From Comamonadaceae bacterium (GTDB lineage Bacteria; Pseudomonadota; Gammaproteobacteria; Burkholderiales; Burkholderiaceae_C): DNA of 64,000 nucleotides. Positions 23,697-35,556 of this stretch are shown here, one piece after another. The notes beneath the pieces were generated by a model. It was given only the letters and a program-made list of their open reading frames with translations. It had not been told where the DNA came from and ran no database searches. Where the stretch lies: the NCBI GenBank assembly GCA_009996515.1, contig JAACZV010000015.1, positions 23,734 through 87,733 on the forward strand, in the 5' to 3' direction. The position numbers and the translations under genes are program-made. Numbering within the stretch: position 1 is the first letter of the stretch; each line of letters opens with the position of its first letter.

Positions 23697-24745
23697 CCTA
23701 TCTGGCGAAACCCAAGCTGCACCATCCCAGCCTGGCCAGGAACGCGGTGGGCTATACGCGCCGCGACTACGAAGGCAAGGTCTCCACGCTGTGCGCCGGC
23801 TGCGGCCACGACGCCATCTCCGCCGCCATCGTGCAGGCCTGCTGGCAGCTGGACATCGAGCCGCACCGCGTCGCCAAGCTCTCCGGCATCGGCTGCTCCA
23901 GCAAGACGCCCGACTACTTCCTCGGCGCCAGCCACGGCTTCAACACCGTGCACGGCCGCATGCCCAGCGTGCTGACCGGCGCCTACCTGGCCAACCGCGA
24001 TCTGCTCTACCTCGGCATCTCCGGCGACGGCGACTCCGCCTCCATCGGCCTGGGCCAGTTCGCCCATGCGATGCGGCGCGGCGTGCGCATGGTCTACCTC
24101 GTCGAGAACAACGGCGTCTACGGCCTGACCAAGGGCCAGTTCAGCGCGACGGCCGACCCGGGCTCGGTGGCCAAGAAGGGCGCGACCAACCACGACGCCG
24201 CCATCGACCTGGCCGCGCTGGCGCTGCAGCTGGGCGCGAGCTTCGTCGCGCGCAGCTTCTCGGGCGACAAGACCCAGCTGGTGCCCCTCATCGAGGCCGC
24301 CATGCGCCACGGCGGCGCCGCCTTCATCGACGTCATCAGCCCCTGCGTGGCGTTCAACAACCACGCCGGCTCCACGCGCAGCTACGACCATGTGCGCGCC
24401 CACAACGAGGCGCTGAACCGCATCGACTTCATCCACCTGGCCGCCGAGCAGGTCGTCGAGGGCTCGCCCGACGTCATCGCCGTGCCGCAGTCCGACGGCT
24501 CCACGCTGCGCTTGCGCAAGGTCGCGGCCGACCACGATCCCACCGACCGCCTGGGCGCGATGAACGCCCTGCAGCGGCGCGCCGCGGCCGGCGAGATCGC
24601 CACCGGCCTGCTCTACGTGGACCCGACGGCCACGGACTGGCATGCGGCCCAGCACACCGCGGCGCAGCCGCTCAACATGCTGGATGAGGCCGCACTCTGC
24701 CCCGGCGCCGCGGCGCTGGCCCAGATCAACGCCGGGCTGAGATGA
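23693..24745 (+). CDS. korB: 2-oxoacid:acceptor oxidoreductase, beta subunit (thiamine diphosphate-binding)
   Basis: This 350-residue catalytic subunit has the iron-sulfur/TPP start TLCAGCGHDAIS, a further cysteine in GIGCSSKTPDYF, and the thiamine diphosphate motif GISGDGDSASIGLGQF ending in VENNGVYGLTKGQ. SPCVAFNNH carries another conserved cysteine. It decarboxylates a 2-oxoacid oxidatively and passes electrons through the [4Fe-4S] cluster. The last gene of the coupled trio, it overlaps the lipoprotein frame as ATGA. The enzyme class is oxygen-sensitive, so it suggests micro-aerobic or anaerobic use. Confidence 0.9.
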   Translation: MTYLAKPKLHHPSLARNAVGYTRRDYEGKVSTLCAGCGHDAISAAIVQACWQLDIEPHRVAKLSGIGCSSKTPDYFLGASHGFNTVHGRMPSVLTGAYLANRDLLYLGISGDGDSASIGLGQFAHAMRRGVRMVYLVENNGVYGLTKGQFSATADPGSVAKKGATNHDAAIDLAALALQLGASFVARSFSGDKTQLVPLIEAAMRHGGAAFIDVISPCVAFNNHAGSTRSYDHVRAHNEALNRIDFIHLAAEQVVEGSPDVIAVPQSDGSTLRLRKVAADHDPTDRLGAMNALQRRAAAGEIATGLLYVDPTATDWHAAQHTAAQPLNMLDEAALCPGAAALAQINAGLR

Positions 24746-25248
24746 TCCGGGCCATGCGCCCCACCCATCTCAGCCTTCTCGCCATCGCGCTGGCCCTCGC
24801 CGCCTGCGCCAGCTCCAGCCAGGACAAGGTCGCCAACGCCGCCACGACGCCGCTGTCCGACCTCAACGTCGTGCGCGCCGACATCCCCGACGTGCTCAAG
24901 GCCGCGGCCGCCGCGCCCTATGCGCTGCCGGCCGACGCCAGCTGCGCCGGCCTGGCCGCCGGCATCCGCGCGCTGGACGAGGTACTGGGCCCCGACCTCG
25001 ACGCGCCGCCCACGGCCGGCAACCCCGGCCTGCTGGAGCGCGGCGAGGATGCCGCCACTGGCGCGCTGCAGCGCACCGCCGAGGGCGTCATCCCGTTCCG
25101 CGGCTGGGTACGCAAGCTCAGCGGCGCCGAGCGCTACGCCCGCCAGGTCAGCGCCGCCATCACGGCCGGCGGCGTGCGGCGCGGCTTCCTGCGCGGGCTG
25201 GCGGCGGCCCGGTCCTGCGCGCCGGCCGGTCCGGCCAAGCCGGCCTAA
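24742..25248 (+). CDS. Putative lipoprotein
   Basis: This protein of up to 168 residues is not of a family I know. Its N-terminus MRPTHLSLLAIALALAAC is a lipoprotein signal peptide with lipobox LAAC, so the mature protein would be lipid-anchored. The ATG at 24742 overlaps the korB stop; the ATG at 24754 gives a cleaner signal peptide and may be the real start. Later text includes TAEGVIPFRGWVRKLSGAERYARQV. Position after korB suggests co-transcription, but a link in function is not evident. Confidence 0.7.
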   Translation: MIRAMRPTHLSLLAIALALAACASSSQDKVANAATTPLSDLNVVRADIPDVLKAAAAAPYALPADASCAGLAAGIRALDEVLGPDLDAPPTAGNPGLLERGEDAATGALQRTAEGVIPFRGWVRKLSGAERYARQVSAAITAGGVRRGFLRGLAAARSCAPAGPAKPA

Positions 25249-25350
25249 CCGTCAGATTTCACGTCATCCGGCGGCCCCGCGGAACGGCCGACCCGCCCCT
25301 GCCACGGCGGGCTGCTACGCTGCGCTCCCCCAAGAAGACCCCGAGCGCCG

Positions 25351-28300
25351 ATGCGCCTCCTGCCTGTCCTGCTGCTGCTGTTGTTCGGTCTGGCCCTGCC
25401 CGTGGCCAGCGCCCAGCGCGATCCCATGGCCGAACCGCGCTTCGTCACGGCGGGCGGCGCCACCGCCATCGTCGACGGCATCGTCGCGGCGCTGGCCCAG
25501 GACGACCGCGGCCTGATCTGGGTGGGCACCAGCGTGGGCCTGGTGCGCTACGACGGCTACCAGACGCGCGCCTTCCCGATGACGGCGTCGGCCGAGGCCG
25601 GCAGCCGCGCCAACCGCTTCCTGCGCGTGCTGCTGGCCGACCGCGGCGGCGTGCTGTGGGCCGGCGGCGCCAGCGAGGGCCTGGCCCGCTTCGACACCTT
25701 GAGCGAGCGCTGGACGTTTTTTCAGCACGATGAGGCGCGCCCCGACTCCATCACGCCCGGCGGCGTGCAACGGCTGGCGCGCGCCCACGACGGCCGCATC
25801 TGGGTGGGCCTGCAGGGCGGGCTGGACCGGCTGGACCCGGCCAGCGGCCGCTTCGAGCATTTCCGCGCCGGCGACGCCAGCGACCTGCCCGACGACCGCA
25901 TCGGCGCGCTGCTGGTGGACCGCGACGGCGACCTCTGGGTGGGTGCCGGACGCCACCTGGCCAGGCTGCGCGCCGGGGCCCAGCGCTTCGAGCGTGTCGC
26001 CAGCGACTGGCCCGTCAACGCGCTGGCCCAGGGGGGCGACGGCCGCATCTGGGTGGGCACGCGCGACGGCCGGCTGCTGCTGGTGGACCGCGAGGGCCGC
26101 GCCGAGCCGCAGGTGCTGGAGGCGGGCGACGGCACCCGGCCTTCGCCGGTGCTGAGCCTGCTGGGCCCGGCCGACGGCGACGGCGAGGTCTGGGTCGGCC
26201 GCGTCACCGGCGTGGAGCTGCGCGCCGCCGACGGGCGGCTGCTGCAGCTGCTCAAGCGCAACCAGCGCCGGCCCTGGACGCTGGGCGGCACCGATTTCCA
26301 TGCGCTGCTGCGCGACCAGGCCGGCACGCTTTGGGTGGGCAGCTACGGCGGCGGCCTGCAGCGCTACGATCCCGAGAACAAGAGCCTGTGGGTGCGCCGC
26401 CAGGACGACGCCCCCGCCAGCCCGCTGGCCGAGACCGACGTGCGCAGCGTGCTGCAGCTGCGCAACGGCGAGATCTGGCTGGGCACGCTGGAGCGCGGCA
26501 TCGCCATCCTCGACCCGCGGCTGCGCCTGCTGGACACCATCAAGCCGGACGCCCGCTTCAGCGGCCTGATCGCCGGGCTGGCGCAGGCGGCCGACGGCAG
26601 CGTCTGGGCCGGCACTGAGGGCGGCCAGCTCTACCGCTTCGCCGCCCGCCAGCGCCCGCCCGAGCTGCGTGCCACGCTGCAGGCGCGCGTGCGCCGGCTG
26701 CTGACCGGCCGCGACGGCACGCTGTGGGTGGGCACGTCGGACGGCCTGTATCGCCTGGCGCCCGGCGCGGCCGAGCCGCAGCGGCTGACACGGGCCGATG
26801 GCCAGCGCCTGGGCGGCAACATCAACGCGCTGGCCGAAGACGCCGCAGGCCGCCTGTGGGTGGGCGCGGAGGCCGGCCTGTTCCAGCTGGCCGATGGCGA
26901 GCTGCGCCCGTCCGGCGCCGGCCTGCCGCCGGAAGGCGTGCTGGGCCTGCTGGTGGACGCCGGGGGCACGCTGTGGGTGGACCTCAACACCGGCCTGTTC
27001 CGCCGCCTGCCCAACGCCGGCTTCGAGCGCGTGGGGACGGCCGGCCACAGCTTCGGCGCCAACCTGCTGGCCGATGCCCGCGGCCGCATCTGGACGCACC
27101 GCGGCATGTTCGACCCGGCCACCCGCGTCGTCACCGAGTTCGGCCGCATCGACGGCGTGGACATCGGCACCGGCTGGTTCCGCGCCTACGGCCAGCTGGC
27201 CGACGGCCGCATGCTGTTCGGCGGCAGCACGGGGCTGCTGGTCGTCGAGCCCGAGCGCTTCAGGCGCTGGACCTTCCAGCCCCCCATCGTGGCGACCGGG
27301 CTGCGCATCGACGGCGCCAGCCAGCCGGCCGGCCTGCTGCGCGAAGGCCTGACGCTGGCGGCCCGCCAGCGCGCGTTCGCGGTGGAGTTCGCCGCGCTGG
27401 ACTACAGCGCGCCGAACGACAACCTCTACCGCTACCGGCTGCTGGGCTATGACGAGGACTGGATCTCGACCGGCGCCGAGCTGCGCGTCGCCAGCTACGC
27501 CAACCTGGCGCCCGGCCGCTACACGCTGGAGGTGCAGGGCAGCAACCGCCTGGGCGACTGGAGCGGCCAGTCGCTGCAGATCGCCGTCGAGGTGCAGCCG
27601 GCCTGGTGGCAGGCCTGGTGGACGCGCACGCTGGCCGTGCTGCTGGCCGTGCTGGGCATCTACGGCCTGGTGCAGTGGCGCACGCGCGAGCTGGAGCGCC
27701 GCCAGGTGGAGCTGGAGCGGCGCGTGCAGGAGCGCACGGCCGAGCTGAAGGCGCTGTCCGAGGCGCTGAAGGAGTCCAGCCTCAGCGACCCGCTGACCGG
27801 CCTGCACAACCGCCGCTACCTGACCCAGCACATCGACGCCGACGTCGCCGTCGCGCTGCGCCGCCATGCCGTGGATGCCCAGCGGTCGGACAACGCCGAC
27901 CTGGTCTTCATGCTGGTGGACGTGGACCACTTCAAGCAGGTCAACGACCGCCACGGCCACGCGGCCGGCGACGCCGTGCTGGTGCAGATGCGCGAGCGGC
28001 TGCGCGAGGTCTGCCGCGACAGCGACCACATCGTGCGCTGGGGCGGCGAGGAGTTCCTCGTCGTGGCCCGCGATGGCTCGCGCGAGCATGCGGCGGACCT
28101 GGCCGAAAGGCTGCGCCGCGCGGTGGCCGGCCGGCCCTTCGAGCTGCCCGACGGCCAGCCGCTGACGCGCAGCTGCTCCATCGGCTTCGCCTGCTTCCCG
28201 CTCAGCGCCGCGCATCCGCAGGCGCTGGACTGGAGCGCCATCCTCAACGTGGCCGACGCCGCCCTCTACGAGGCCAAGCACGGCGGCCGCGACCGCTGGG

Positions 28301-28419
28301 TGGGCGTGGTCAGCGCCGCGCCGGGCCTGGACGCCGACGCGCTGCGCGAGCTGCTTGCCCGCCCGCCGGCGCAATGGCTGGCCGACGCGCGGCTGCGCGT
28401 GCTCAGGGGTGGGGCGTGA
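25351..28419 (+). CDS. Two-component-propeller diguanylate cyclase
   Basis: This 1022-residue membrane protein has a signal sequence (LLPVLLLLLFGLALPVASA) and a periplasmic beta-propeller of many regulator-propeller repeats (recurring LWVGT, IWVGL and GLYRL units). A Y_Y_Y domain follows (NDNLYRYRLLGYDEDWISTG), then a membrane helix near residue 755 (TLAVLLAVLGIYGLV), a coiled coil and a GGDEF domain. The active site is GGEEF at 898-902, and the inhibitory site RDSD lies five residues before it. It should make cyclic di-GMP in response to an extracellular ligand. The gene end overlaps the converging hemerythrin gene by 17 bp. Confidence 0.93.
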   Translation: MRLLPVLLLLLFGLALPVASAQRDPMAEPRFVTAGGATAIVDGIVAALAQDDRGLIWVGTSVGLVRYDGYQTRAFPMTASAEAGSRANRFLRVLLADRGGVLWAGGASEGLARFDTLSERWTFFQHDEARPDSITPGGVQRLARAHDGRIWVGLQGGLDRLDPASGRFEHFRAGDASDLPDDRIGALLVDRDGDLWVGAGRHLARLRAGAQRFERVASDWPVNALAQGGDGRIWVGTRDGRLLLVDREGRAEPQVLEAGDGTRPSPVLSLLGPADGDGEVWVGRVTGVELRAADGRLLQLLKRNQRRPWTLGGTDFHALLRDQAGTLWVGSYGGGLQRYDPENKSLWVRRQDDAPASPLAETDVRSVLQLRNGEIWLGTLERGIAILDPRLRLLDTIKPDARFSGLIAGLAQAADGSVWAGTEGGQLYRFAARQRPPELRATLQARVRRLLTGRDGTLWVGTSDGLYRLAPGAAEPQRLTRADGQRLGGNINALAEDAAGRLWVGAEAGLFQLADGELRPSGAGLPPEGVLGLLVDAGGTLWVDLNTGLFRRLPNAGFERVGTAGHSFGANLLADARGRIWTHRGMFDPATRVVTEFGRIDGVDIGTGWFRAYGQLADGRMLFGGSTGLLVVEPERFRRWTFQPPIVATGLRIDGASQPAGLLREGLTLAARQRAFAVEFAALDYSAPNDNLYRYRLLGYDEDWISTGAELRVASYANLAPGRYTLEVQGSNRLGDWSGQSLQIAVEVQPAWWQAWWTRTLAVLLAVLGIYGLVQWRTRELERRQVELERRVQERTAELKALSEALKESSLSDPLTGLHNRRYLTQHIDADVAVALRRHAVDAQRSDNADLVFMLVDVDHFKQVNDRHGHAAGDAVLVQMRERLREVCRDSDHIVRWGGEEFLVVARDGSREHAADLAERLRRAVAGRPFELPDGQPLTRSCSIGFACFPLSAAHPQALDWSAILNVADAALYEAKHGGRDRWVGVVSAAPGLDADALRELLARPPAQWLADARLRVLRGGA

Positions 28420-29029
28420 CGTCGGGCAGCGCCGGGCCCCAGCCCAGCGGCGCCGGCAGCGCCGCCAGGATGCGCTGGCGCAGCAGCGCATAGGCCTCGT
28501 CCACCGGCTGGCCCGCGCGCGGCGCCAGCGGGTCGACGTGGCTGCCGAAGGCCTCGTCCAGCTCCGCCCAGTCCGCGGCGCTGAGGGCCGTCATCGCGCG
28601 CGGCAGCAGCTCGGTCTCCTCGCGCCGCATATGGTTCAGGTAGCGCACCGTGTAGACCCGCAGCTGCTGCTCGAACTTCTCGCGCCGCGGCTCGCCCATC
28701 TGCTCCCAGGCCAGCAGCGTGTGCTGCAGCTCGCGGATGGCGCGCTCGCCCTGGGCATGGTCGGCATCCAGCTCGTCCAGCGTGCCGCGCAGCTCCGGCG
28801 CCAGCGCGCGCAGCTTGGGGAACAGCAGCTCGCTCTCCTTGGTGTGGTGCAGGCGCTCGGGGAACTCGTCGACATAGAACAGCATGGCCCGCAGCGCGCC
28901 GAAGTCGGGCGGCATGCCGGCGCGGCGCTGCGCCTCCAGCAGCAGGGGCAGCGTGCGCAGCATGGCGGAGAGGGCGTCGTGCTCGGCGCGTATCACGCGC
29001 ACGGCCAGGGGCATGGTCGAGGCAGTCAT
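28403..29029 (-). CDS. Hemerythrin-like HHE domain protein
   Basis: This 208-residue soluble protein has hemerythrin-type helices: [13 protein letters not shown] holds a candidate iron-binding His, as do the later [13 protein letters not shown] and [17 protein letters not shown] segments. Such proteins carry a non-haem di-iron site and bind oxygen or nitric oxide, or repair iron-sulfur centres. A second, partial repeat fills the C-terminus. It converges on the diguanylate cyclase and diverges from transketolase. The ligand is not deducible. Confidence 0.85.
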   Translation of the reverse strand: MTASTMPLAVRVIRAEHDALSAMLRTLPLLLEAQRRAGMPPDFGALRAMLFYVDEFPERLHHTKESELLFPKLRALAPELRGTLDELDADHAQGERAIRELQHTLLAWEQMGEPRREKFEQQLRVYTVRYLNHMRREETELLPRAMTALSAADWAELDEAFGSHVDPLAPRAGQPVDEAYALLRQRILAALPAPLGWGPALPDVTPHP

Positions 29030-29141
29030 GGCGACAAGCGTCGCGCGGCCGCCGCGTCCCGGCCTTGCGCTGGATCAAGCCGCGGCGAGCTGCCCCCGTA
29101 AAATCCCGGGTTTTGCCCAACCGCCCAAGGAAAGCCCGGCC

Positions 29142-31157
29142 ATGACTGCAACGACCGCCTCCCCCACTCTCATGGCCAATGCGATCCGCGCCCTCGCGAT
29201 GGACGCGGTGCAGGCGGCCAACTCGGGCCACCCGGGCGCCCCCATGGGCATGGCCGACATCGGCGTGGCGCTGTGGGCGCGGCATCTGAAGCACAACCCC
29301 GCCAATCCGCACTGGGCCGACCGCGACCGCTTCGTGCTGAGCAACGGCCACGGCTCCATGCTGATCTACGCGCTGCTGCACCTGACGGGCTACGACCTGC
29401 CCATCGCGGAGCTGAAGGCCTTCCGCCAGCTGCACAGCAAGACGCCGGGCCACCCCGAGGTGGGCATCACGCCGGGCGTGGAGACCACGACGGGCCCGCT
29501 GGGCCAGGGCATCACCAACGCCGTGGGCCTGGCGCTGGCCGAGAAGCTGCTGGCGCGCGACTTCAACCGCGACAAGCATGTCATCGTCGACCACCACACC
29601 TATGTCTTCCTGGGCGACGGCTGCCTGATGGAGGGCATCAGCCACGAGGCCGCCTCGCTGGCCGCCGCGTGGAAGCTGAACAAGCTGATCGCCATCTACG
29701 ACGACAACGGCATCTCCATCGACGGCCAGGTCGGCCCCTGGTTCGGCGACGACACGGCCAAGCGCTTCGAGGCCTATGGCTGGAACGTCATCGGCCCGGT
29801 GGACGGCCATGACGTGGACGCGGTGGACAAGGCCATCGCCAAGGCCAAGAAGAGCGCCCACAAGCCCACGCTGATCATCGCCAAGACGGCCATCGGCAAG
29901 GGCTCGCCCAACCGCGCCAACACGGCCAAGGCCCACGGCGAGCCGCTGGGCGCCGAGGAGATCAAGCTGACCCGCGAGGCGCTGGGGTGGGAGCATGAGC
30001 CCTTCTCGGTGCCGGCCGAGGTCTATGCCGCCTGGGATGCCAAGGCCGCCGGCGAGAAGGCCGAGGGCGAATGGGACCAGCGCTTCGACGCCTACGCCGA
30101 AGCCCACCCCGAGCTGGCCGCCGAGTTCCAGCGCCGCATGGCCGGCGTGCTGCCCGCGGACTTCGCGCAGATCGCCGTGGACGCCGTCGTCAAGGCCCAT
30201 GCCGAGGCGCAGACCGTCGCCAGCCGCAAGGCCAGCCAGCTGGCGCTGGAGGCCTTCACGCTGAAGCTGCCCGAGATGCTGGGCGGCAGCGCCGACCTGA
30301 CCGGCTCCAACCTGACCAACACCAGCTCCACGCCCAACCTGCGCTTCGAAAAGGACGGCACGCCCAACAACGGCCGCCACATCAACTACGGCGTGCGCGA
30401 GTTCGGCATGGCCGCCATCATGAACGGCCTGGCGCTGCACGGCGGCTTCATCCCCTATGGCGGCACCTTCCTGACCTTCAGCGACTACAGCCGCAACGCC
30501 ATCCGCATGGCCGCGCTGATGAAGCAGCGCGTCATCCACGTGATGACGCACGACTCCATCGGCCTGGGCGAGGACGGCCCGACGCACCAGTCCATCGAGC
30601 ATGTCGCGTCGCTGCGCCTGATCCCGGGCCTGGACGTCTGGCGCCCGGCCGACACCACCGAGACCGTGGTCGCCTGGACCATGGCGCTGGGCAACGCGCA
30701 GCGCCCCAGCCTCTTGGCGCTGAGCCGCCAAAACCTGGCCTACTCGCCCAAGACGAATGTGGACGAGATCGCCAAGGGCGCCTATGTGCTGTCCGAGCCC
30801 GCCAAGGGCAAGGCCAAGGCCGTGATCATCGCGACCGGCTCGGAAGTGCAGCTGGCCATGGCCGCCAAGGCGCTGCTGGCCGAGGAGGGCATCAAGGTGC
30901 GCGTGGTGTCCATGCCCAGCACCAACGTCTTCGACCGCCAGCACAAGGACTACAAGAAGAGCGTGCTGCCCAAGGGCCTGCCGCGCGTGGCCGTGGAAAT
31001 GGGCGTCAGCGACTTCTGGTGGAAGTACGGCGTGGACGCCGTCGTCGGCATCGACACGTTTGGCGAATCGGCCCCGGCCGGCGTGCTGTTCAAGCATTTC
31101 GGCTTCACGCCGGAGAACGTCGCGGCGACCGTGAAGGCCGTGCTGAAGAAGAAGTAA
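29142..31157 (+). CDS. tkt: Transketolase
   Basis: This 671-residue full-length thiamine diphosphate enzyme transfers two-carbon units in the pentose phosphate pathway (or Calvin cycle). It shows the N-terminal [17 protein letters not shown], the TPP motif [19 protein letters not shown] to [13 protein letters not shown], and the pyrimidine-domain segment [36 protein letters not shown] and RPADTTETV are substrate-binding blocks. The start is set by [21 protein letters not shown] and AAGGAAAG upstream. No other Calvin-cycle genes are near; GAPDH lies 1.2 kb downstream on the same strand. Confidence 0.97.
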   Translation: MTATTASPTLMANAIRALAMDAVQAANSGHPGAPMGMADIGVALWARHLKHNPANPHWADRDRFVLSNGHGSMLIYALLHLTGYDLPIAELKAFRQLHSKTPGHPEVGITPGVETTTGPLGQGITNAVGLALAEKLLARDFNRDKHVIVDHHTYVFLGDGCLMEGISHEAASLAAAWKLNKLIAIYDDNGISIDGQVGPWFGDDTAKRFEAYGWNVIGPVDGHDVDAVDKAIAKAKKSAHKPTLIIAKTAIGKGSPNRANTAKAHGEPLGAEEIKLTREALGWEHEPFSVPAEVYAAWDAKAAGEKAEGEWDQRFDAYAEAHPELAAEFQRRMAGVLPADFAQIAVDAVVKAHAEAQTVASRKASQLALEAFTLKLPEMLGGSADLTGSNLTNTSSTPNLRFEKDGTPNNGRHINYGVREFGMAAIMNGLALHGGFIPYGGTFLTFSDYSRNAIRMAALMKQRVIHVMTHDSIGLGEDGPTHQSIEHVASLRLIPGLDVWRPADTTETVVAWTMALGNAQRPSLLALSRQNLAYSPKTNVDEIAKGAYVLSEPAKGKAKAVIIATGSEVQLAMAAKALLAEEGIKVRVVSMPSTNVFDRQHKDYKKSVLPKGLPRVAVEMGVSDFWWKYGVDAVVGIDTFGESAPAGVLFKHFGFTPENVAATVKAVLKKK

Positions 31158-31176
31158 GCCGCTGAGCTACCCCCGG

Positions 31177-31214
31177 GGGCCTGGCCTGCGGCTGCACCGC
31201 CGCGCGCCAGGCCC
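31177..31214 (+). terminator. Probable terminator hairpin after transketolase
   Basis: GGGCCTGGC at 31177-31185 pairs with GCCAGGCCC at 31206-31214, with a further GCGG/CCGC stem in the loop. It is 20 bp past the tkt stop. It lacks a proper U-tract (TTCGC follows), so it may be Rho-assisted or only an RNA-stabilising stem. Confidence 0.4.
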
Positions 31215-31290
31215 TTCGCATGTCCGGAGTCTTGGCGTGCCGGATCTGCGCTACAACCAGCCCCTCATCCAAAGCGTTATGGGAGGCGGA

Positions 31291-33358
<2,068 letters not shown>

Positions 33359-33379
33359 ACGCCGCGCTGACCCCCGCGT

Positions 33380-33405
33380 GAAAGCCCCGCCCCGGCGGGG
33401 CTTTC
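33380..33405 (+). terminator. Rho-independent terminator after gap
   Basis: The arms GAAAGCCCCGCC (33380-33391) and GGCGGGGCTTTC (33394-33405) are perfectly complementary and are followed by TGCTTTCTT. Inner pairs probably open to give a tetraloop. It separates gap from the S8 peptidase gene. Confidence 0.9.
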
Positions 33406-33492
33406 TGCTTTCTTGCAGCGCGGCCTACCGGACACGGGCGTCATGCGGCGCCCCTAAACTGACCGTTCCGTCGTTCCACATCGCCGTCCGCC

Positions 33493-35556
33493 ATGAAGTC
33501 CCTGCGTCCGCTGTTGTTCGCCGCCGCCCTGCTGGCCTTGCCCTGGGCCGCCACGGCGCAGGTGGAGGAGGCCCGCGTCATCGTGCGCTTCAAGCCCCAG
33601 GCCGACAGCGTGCGCGCCCGGGCGCTCGGCGCGCGGACCACGCCCGCCGAGGCGCGCGACGTGGCGCAGACGCGTGCCAGCGCGCTGGGCCTGCGCACCG
33701 GGCAAAACCTGGCCGCCGGCCTCAGCCTGGACGAGCGCACCCACGTCGTCTTCGCCCGCGGCATGAGCAGCGCCCAGCTGGCGCAGAAGCTGGCCGCCGA
33801 CGCCGAGGTGGAGCTGGCGGTGGTGGACCAGCTGCGCAAGCACACCAGGCTGCCCAACGACCCGCTGTTCGGCGGCGCCGGCGTGAACGCCGAGTCCACC
33901 GTCAAGGACGCGACCGGCGCGAACGTGCAGGCCCGCACCATGGACCAGTGGTATCTGAAGGCACCGGGCAGCGCGACCAACCCGGCGGTGGTCTCCAGCA
34001 TCAACGCGCCGGCGGCCTGGGATGTCATGACCGGCTCCTCGGGCGTCATCGTCGCGGTGCTGGACACCGGCGTGCGCCGCGACCACCCCGACCTCGCCGG
34101 CCAGTTCGTCGGCGGCTACGACATGATCGGCTCGCAGCCGACCACGGCCGGCAGCGTCGCCACCGCCATCGCCAACCGCCCGGCCGGCGCCGACCTGACG
34201 CAGGCCCTGGACTACGGCGACTGGGTCAGCCAGGCCGACATCGACGGCAAGCAGCTGGGCAGCAGCTGCACCAGCGACGACATCAGCAACAGCTCCTGGC
34301 ACGGCACCCGCGTGTCCGGCCTCATCGCCGCCCGCACGGACAACGGCACGGGCATGGCCGGCGTGGGCTGGGGCCTGAAGGTCATGCCCATCCGGGTGCT
34401 GGGCAAGTGCGGCGGCTATGACAGCGACATCATTGCCGGCATGAAGTGGGCCATGGGCATCGCCGTGCCGGGCCTGCCCGCCAACACCCGCAAGGCCAAG
34501 GTGCTCAACCTCAGCCTGGGCGGGTCGGGCAGCTGCGGCACCAGCGGCACCGGCGCCCTCTACCGCGATGCCATCACGCAGGTCAACGCCGCGGGCGGCA
34601 CCGTCGTCGTCGCGGCCGGCAACTCCGAGGGCCAGGCCGTGGGCCTGCCGGGCAACTGCCCGGGTGTCATCGCGGTGGCGGCGCTGCGGCATGTGGGCAC
34701 CAAGGTCGGCTTCTCCAGCCTGGGCCCCGAGGTGACCGTCTCCGCGCCGGGCGGCAACTGCATCAACACCGGCAGCAACCAGGCCTGCCTCTATCCCATG
34801 CTGAGCACCACCAACGCCGGCACGACAACGCCGGTGATGGGCGATGCGTCCTACACCGGCAGCGGCGCCTCGGTGGGCACCAGCTTCTCGGCGCCCATCG
34901 TCAGCGGCATCGTGGGCCTGATGGCCTCGGTGCGGCCCGGCCTGACCTCGGCCGAAGCGACGCAGATCCTGAAAAGCACGGCGCGCCCCTTCCCGACCAG
35001 CGGCGGCACGGCCGGCATCCCCCAGTGCAAGGCGCCGGGCAGCACCGTGCAGGACGAGTGCTACTGCACCACCGGCACCTGCGGCGCCGGCATGGTGGAC
35101 GCCGCCGCCGCCGTCAACGCGGCGCTGGCGCTGAACGGCGGCGCCCTCGCGCTGACCGAATCGCCGGTCGGCGACCTGGTCGCCGGCCAGCCGCTGACGC
35201 TGACGGCCACGGCCATCGGCCTGCCGGCCGGCCGCACCCTGGTCTCCACGGTCTGGACGGTGGTCGACGGCGGCGGCATCGTCAGCGCGTTCAGCGCGTC
35301 CAACCTGAGCACGGCCACCCTGACGCCGTCGGGCGCCGGCAGCTTCACGGTGCGCGCCGATGCGACCGACAACCTGGGCCGCACCTACAGCCAGACGGCC
35401 AACGTCAACGTCGCGGCCGCGCCGGCCACGACGACGCCGCCGCCGACGGCGACGACCGGTGGTGGCGGTGGTGGTGGTGGCGCAGCCAGCGCGGCCTGGC
35501 TGGCCGGCCTGCTGCTGGCCGCGCTGGCGCTGCGGCGCTCAGCGGCTCGCGGCTGA
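33493..35556 (+). CDS. Secreted S8 serine peptidase with GlyGly-CTERM-like tail
   Basis: This 687-residue subtilisin-family protease is exported (signal LLFAAALLALPWAATA). It has an N-terminal inhibitor-like region, then the catalytic domain with Asp191 in AVLDTGVRRDHPDL, His270 in SSWHGTRVSGLIAA and Ser464 in GTSFSAPIVSG. AAGNSEGQA holds the oxyanion Asn. A PKD-like domain follows (about residues 555-640). The end is a threonine/proline linker, a glycine run, a membrane helix (AAWLAGLLLAALAL) and basic RRSAARG. That tail fits GlyGly-CTERM sorting by rhombosortase. It converges on the SPOR gene with 18 bp overlap. Confidence 0.92.
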   Translation: MKSLRPLLFAAALLALPWAATAQVEEARVIVRFKPQADSVRARALGARTTPAEARDVAQTRASALGLRTGQNLAAGLSLDERTHVVFARGMSSAQLAQKLAADAEVELAVVDQLRKHTRLPNDPLFGGAGVNAESTVKDATGANVQARTMDQWYLKAPGSATNPAVVSSINAPAAWDVMTGSSGVIVAVLDTGVRRDHPDLAGQFVGGYDMIGSQPTTAGSVATAIANRPAGADLTQALDYGDWVSQADIDGKQLGSSCTSDDISNSSWHGTRVSGLIAARTDNGTGMAGVGWGLKVMPIRVLGKCGGYDSDIIAGMKWAMGIAVPGLPANTRKAKVLNLSLGGSGSCGTSGTGALYRDAITQVNAAGGTVVVAAGNSEGQAVGLPGNCPGVIAVAALRHVGTKVGFSSLGPEVTVSAPGGNCINTGSNQACLYPMLSTTNAGTTTPVMGDASYTGSGASVGTSFSAPIVSGIVGLMASVRPGLTSAEATQILKSTARPFPTSGGTAGIPQCKAPGSTVQDECYCTTGTCGAGMVDAAAAVNAALALNGGALALTESPVGDLVAGQPLTLTATAIGLPAGRTLVSTVWTVVDGGGIVSAFSASNLSTATLTPSGAGSFTVRADATDNLGRTYSQTANVNVAAAPATTTPPPTATTGGGGGGGGAASAAWLAGLLLAALALRRSAARG

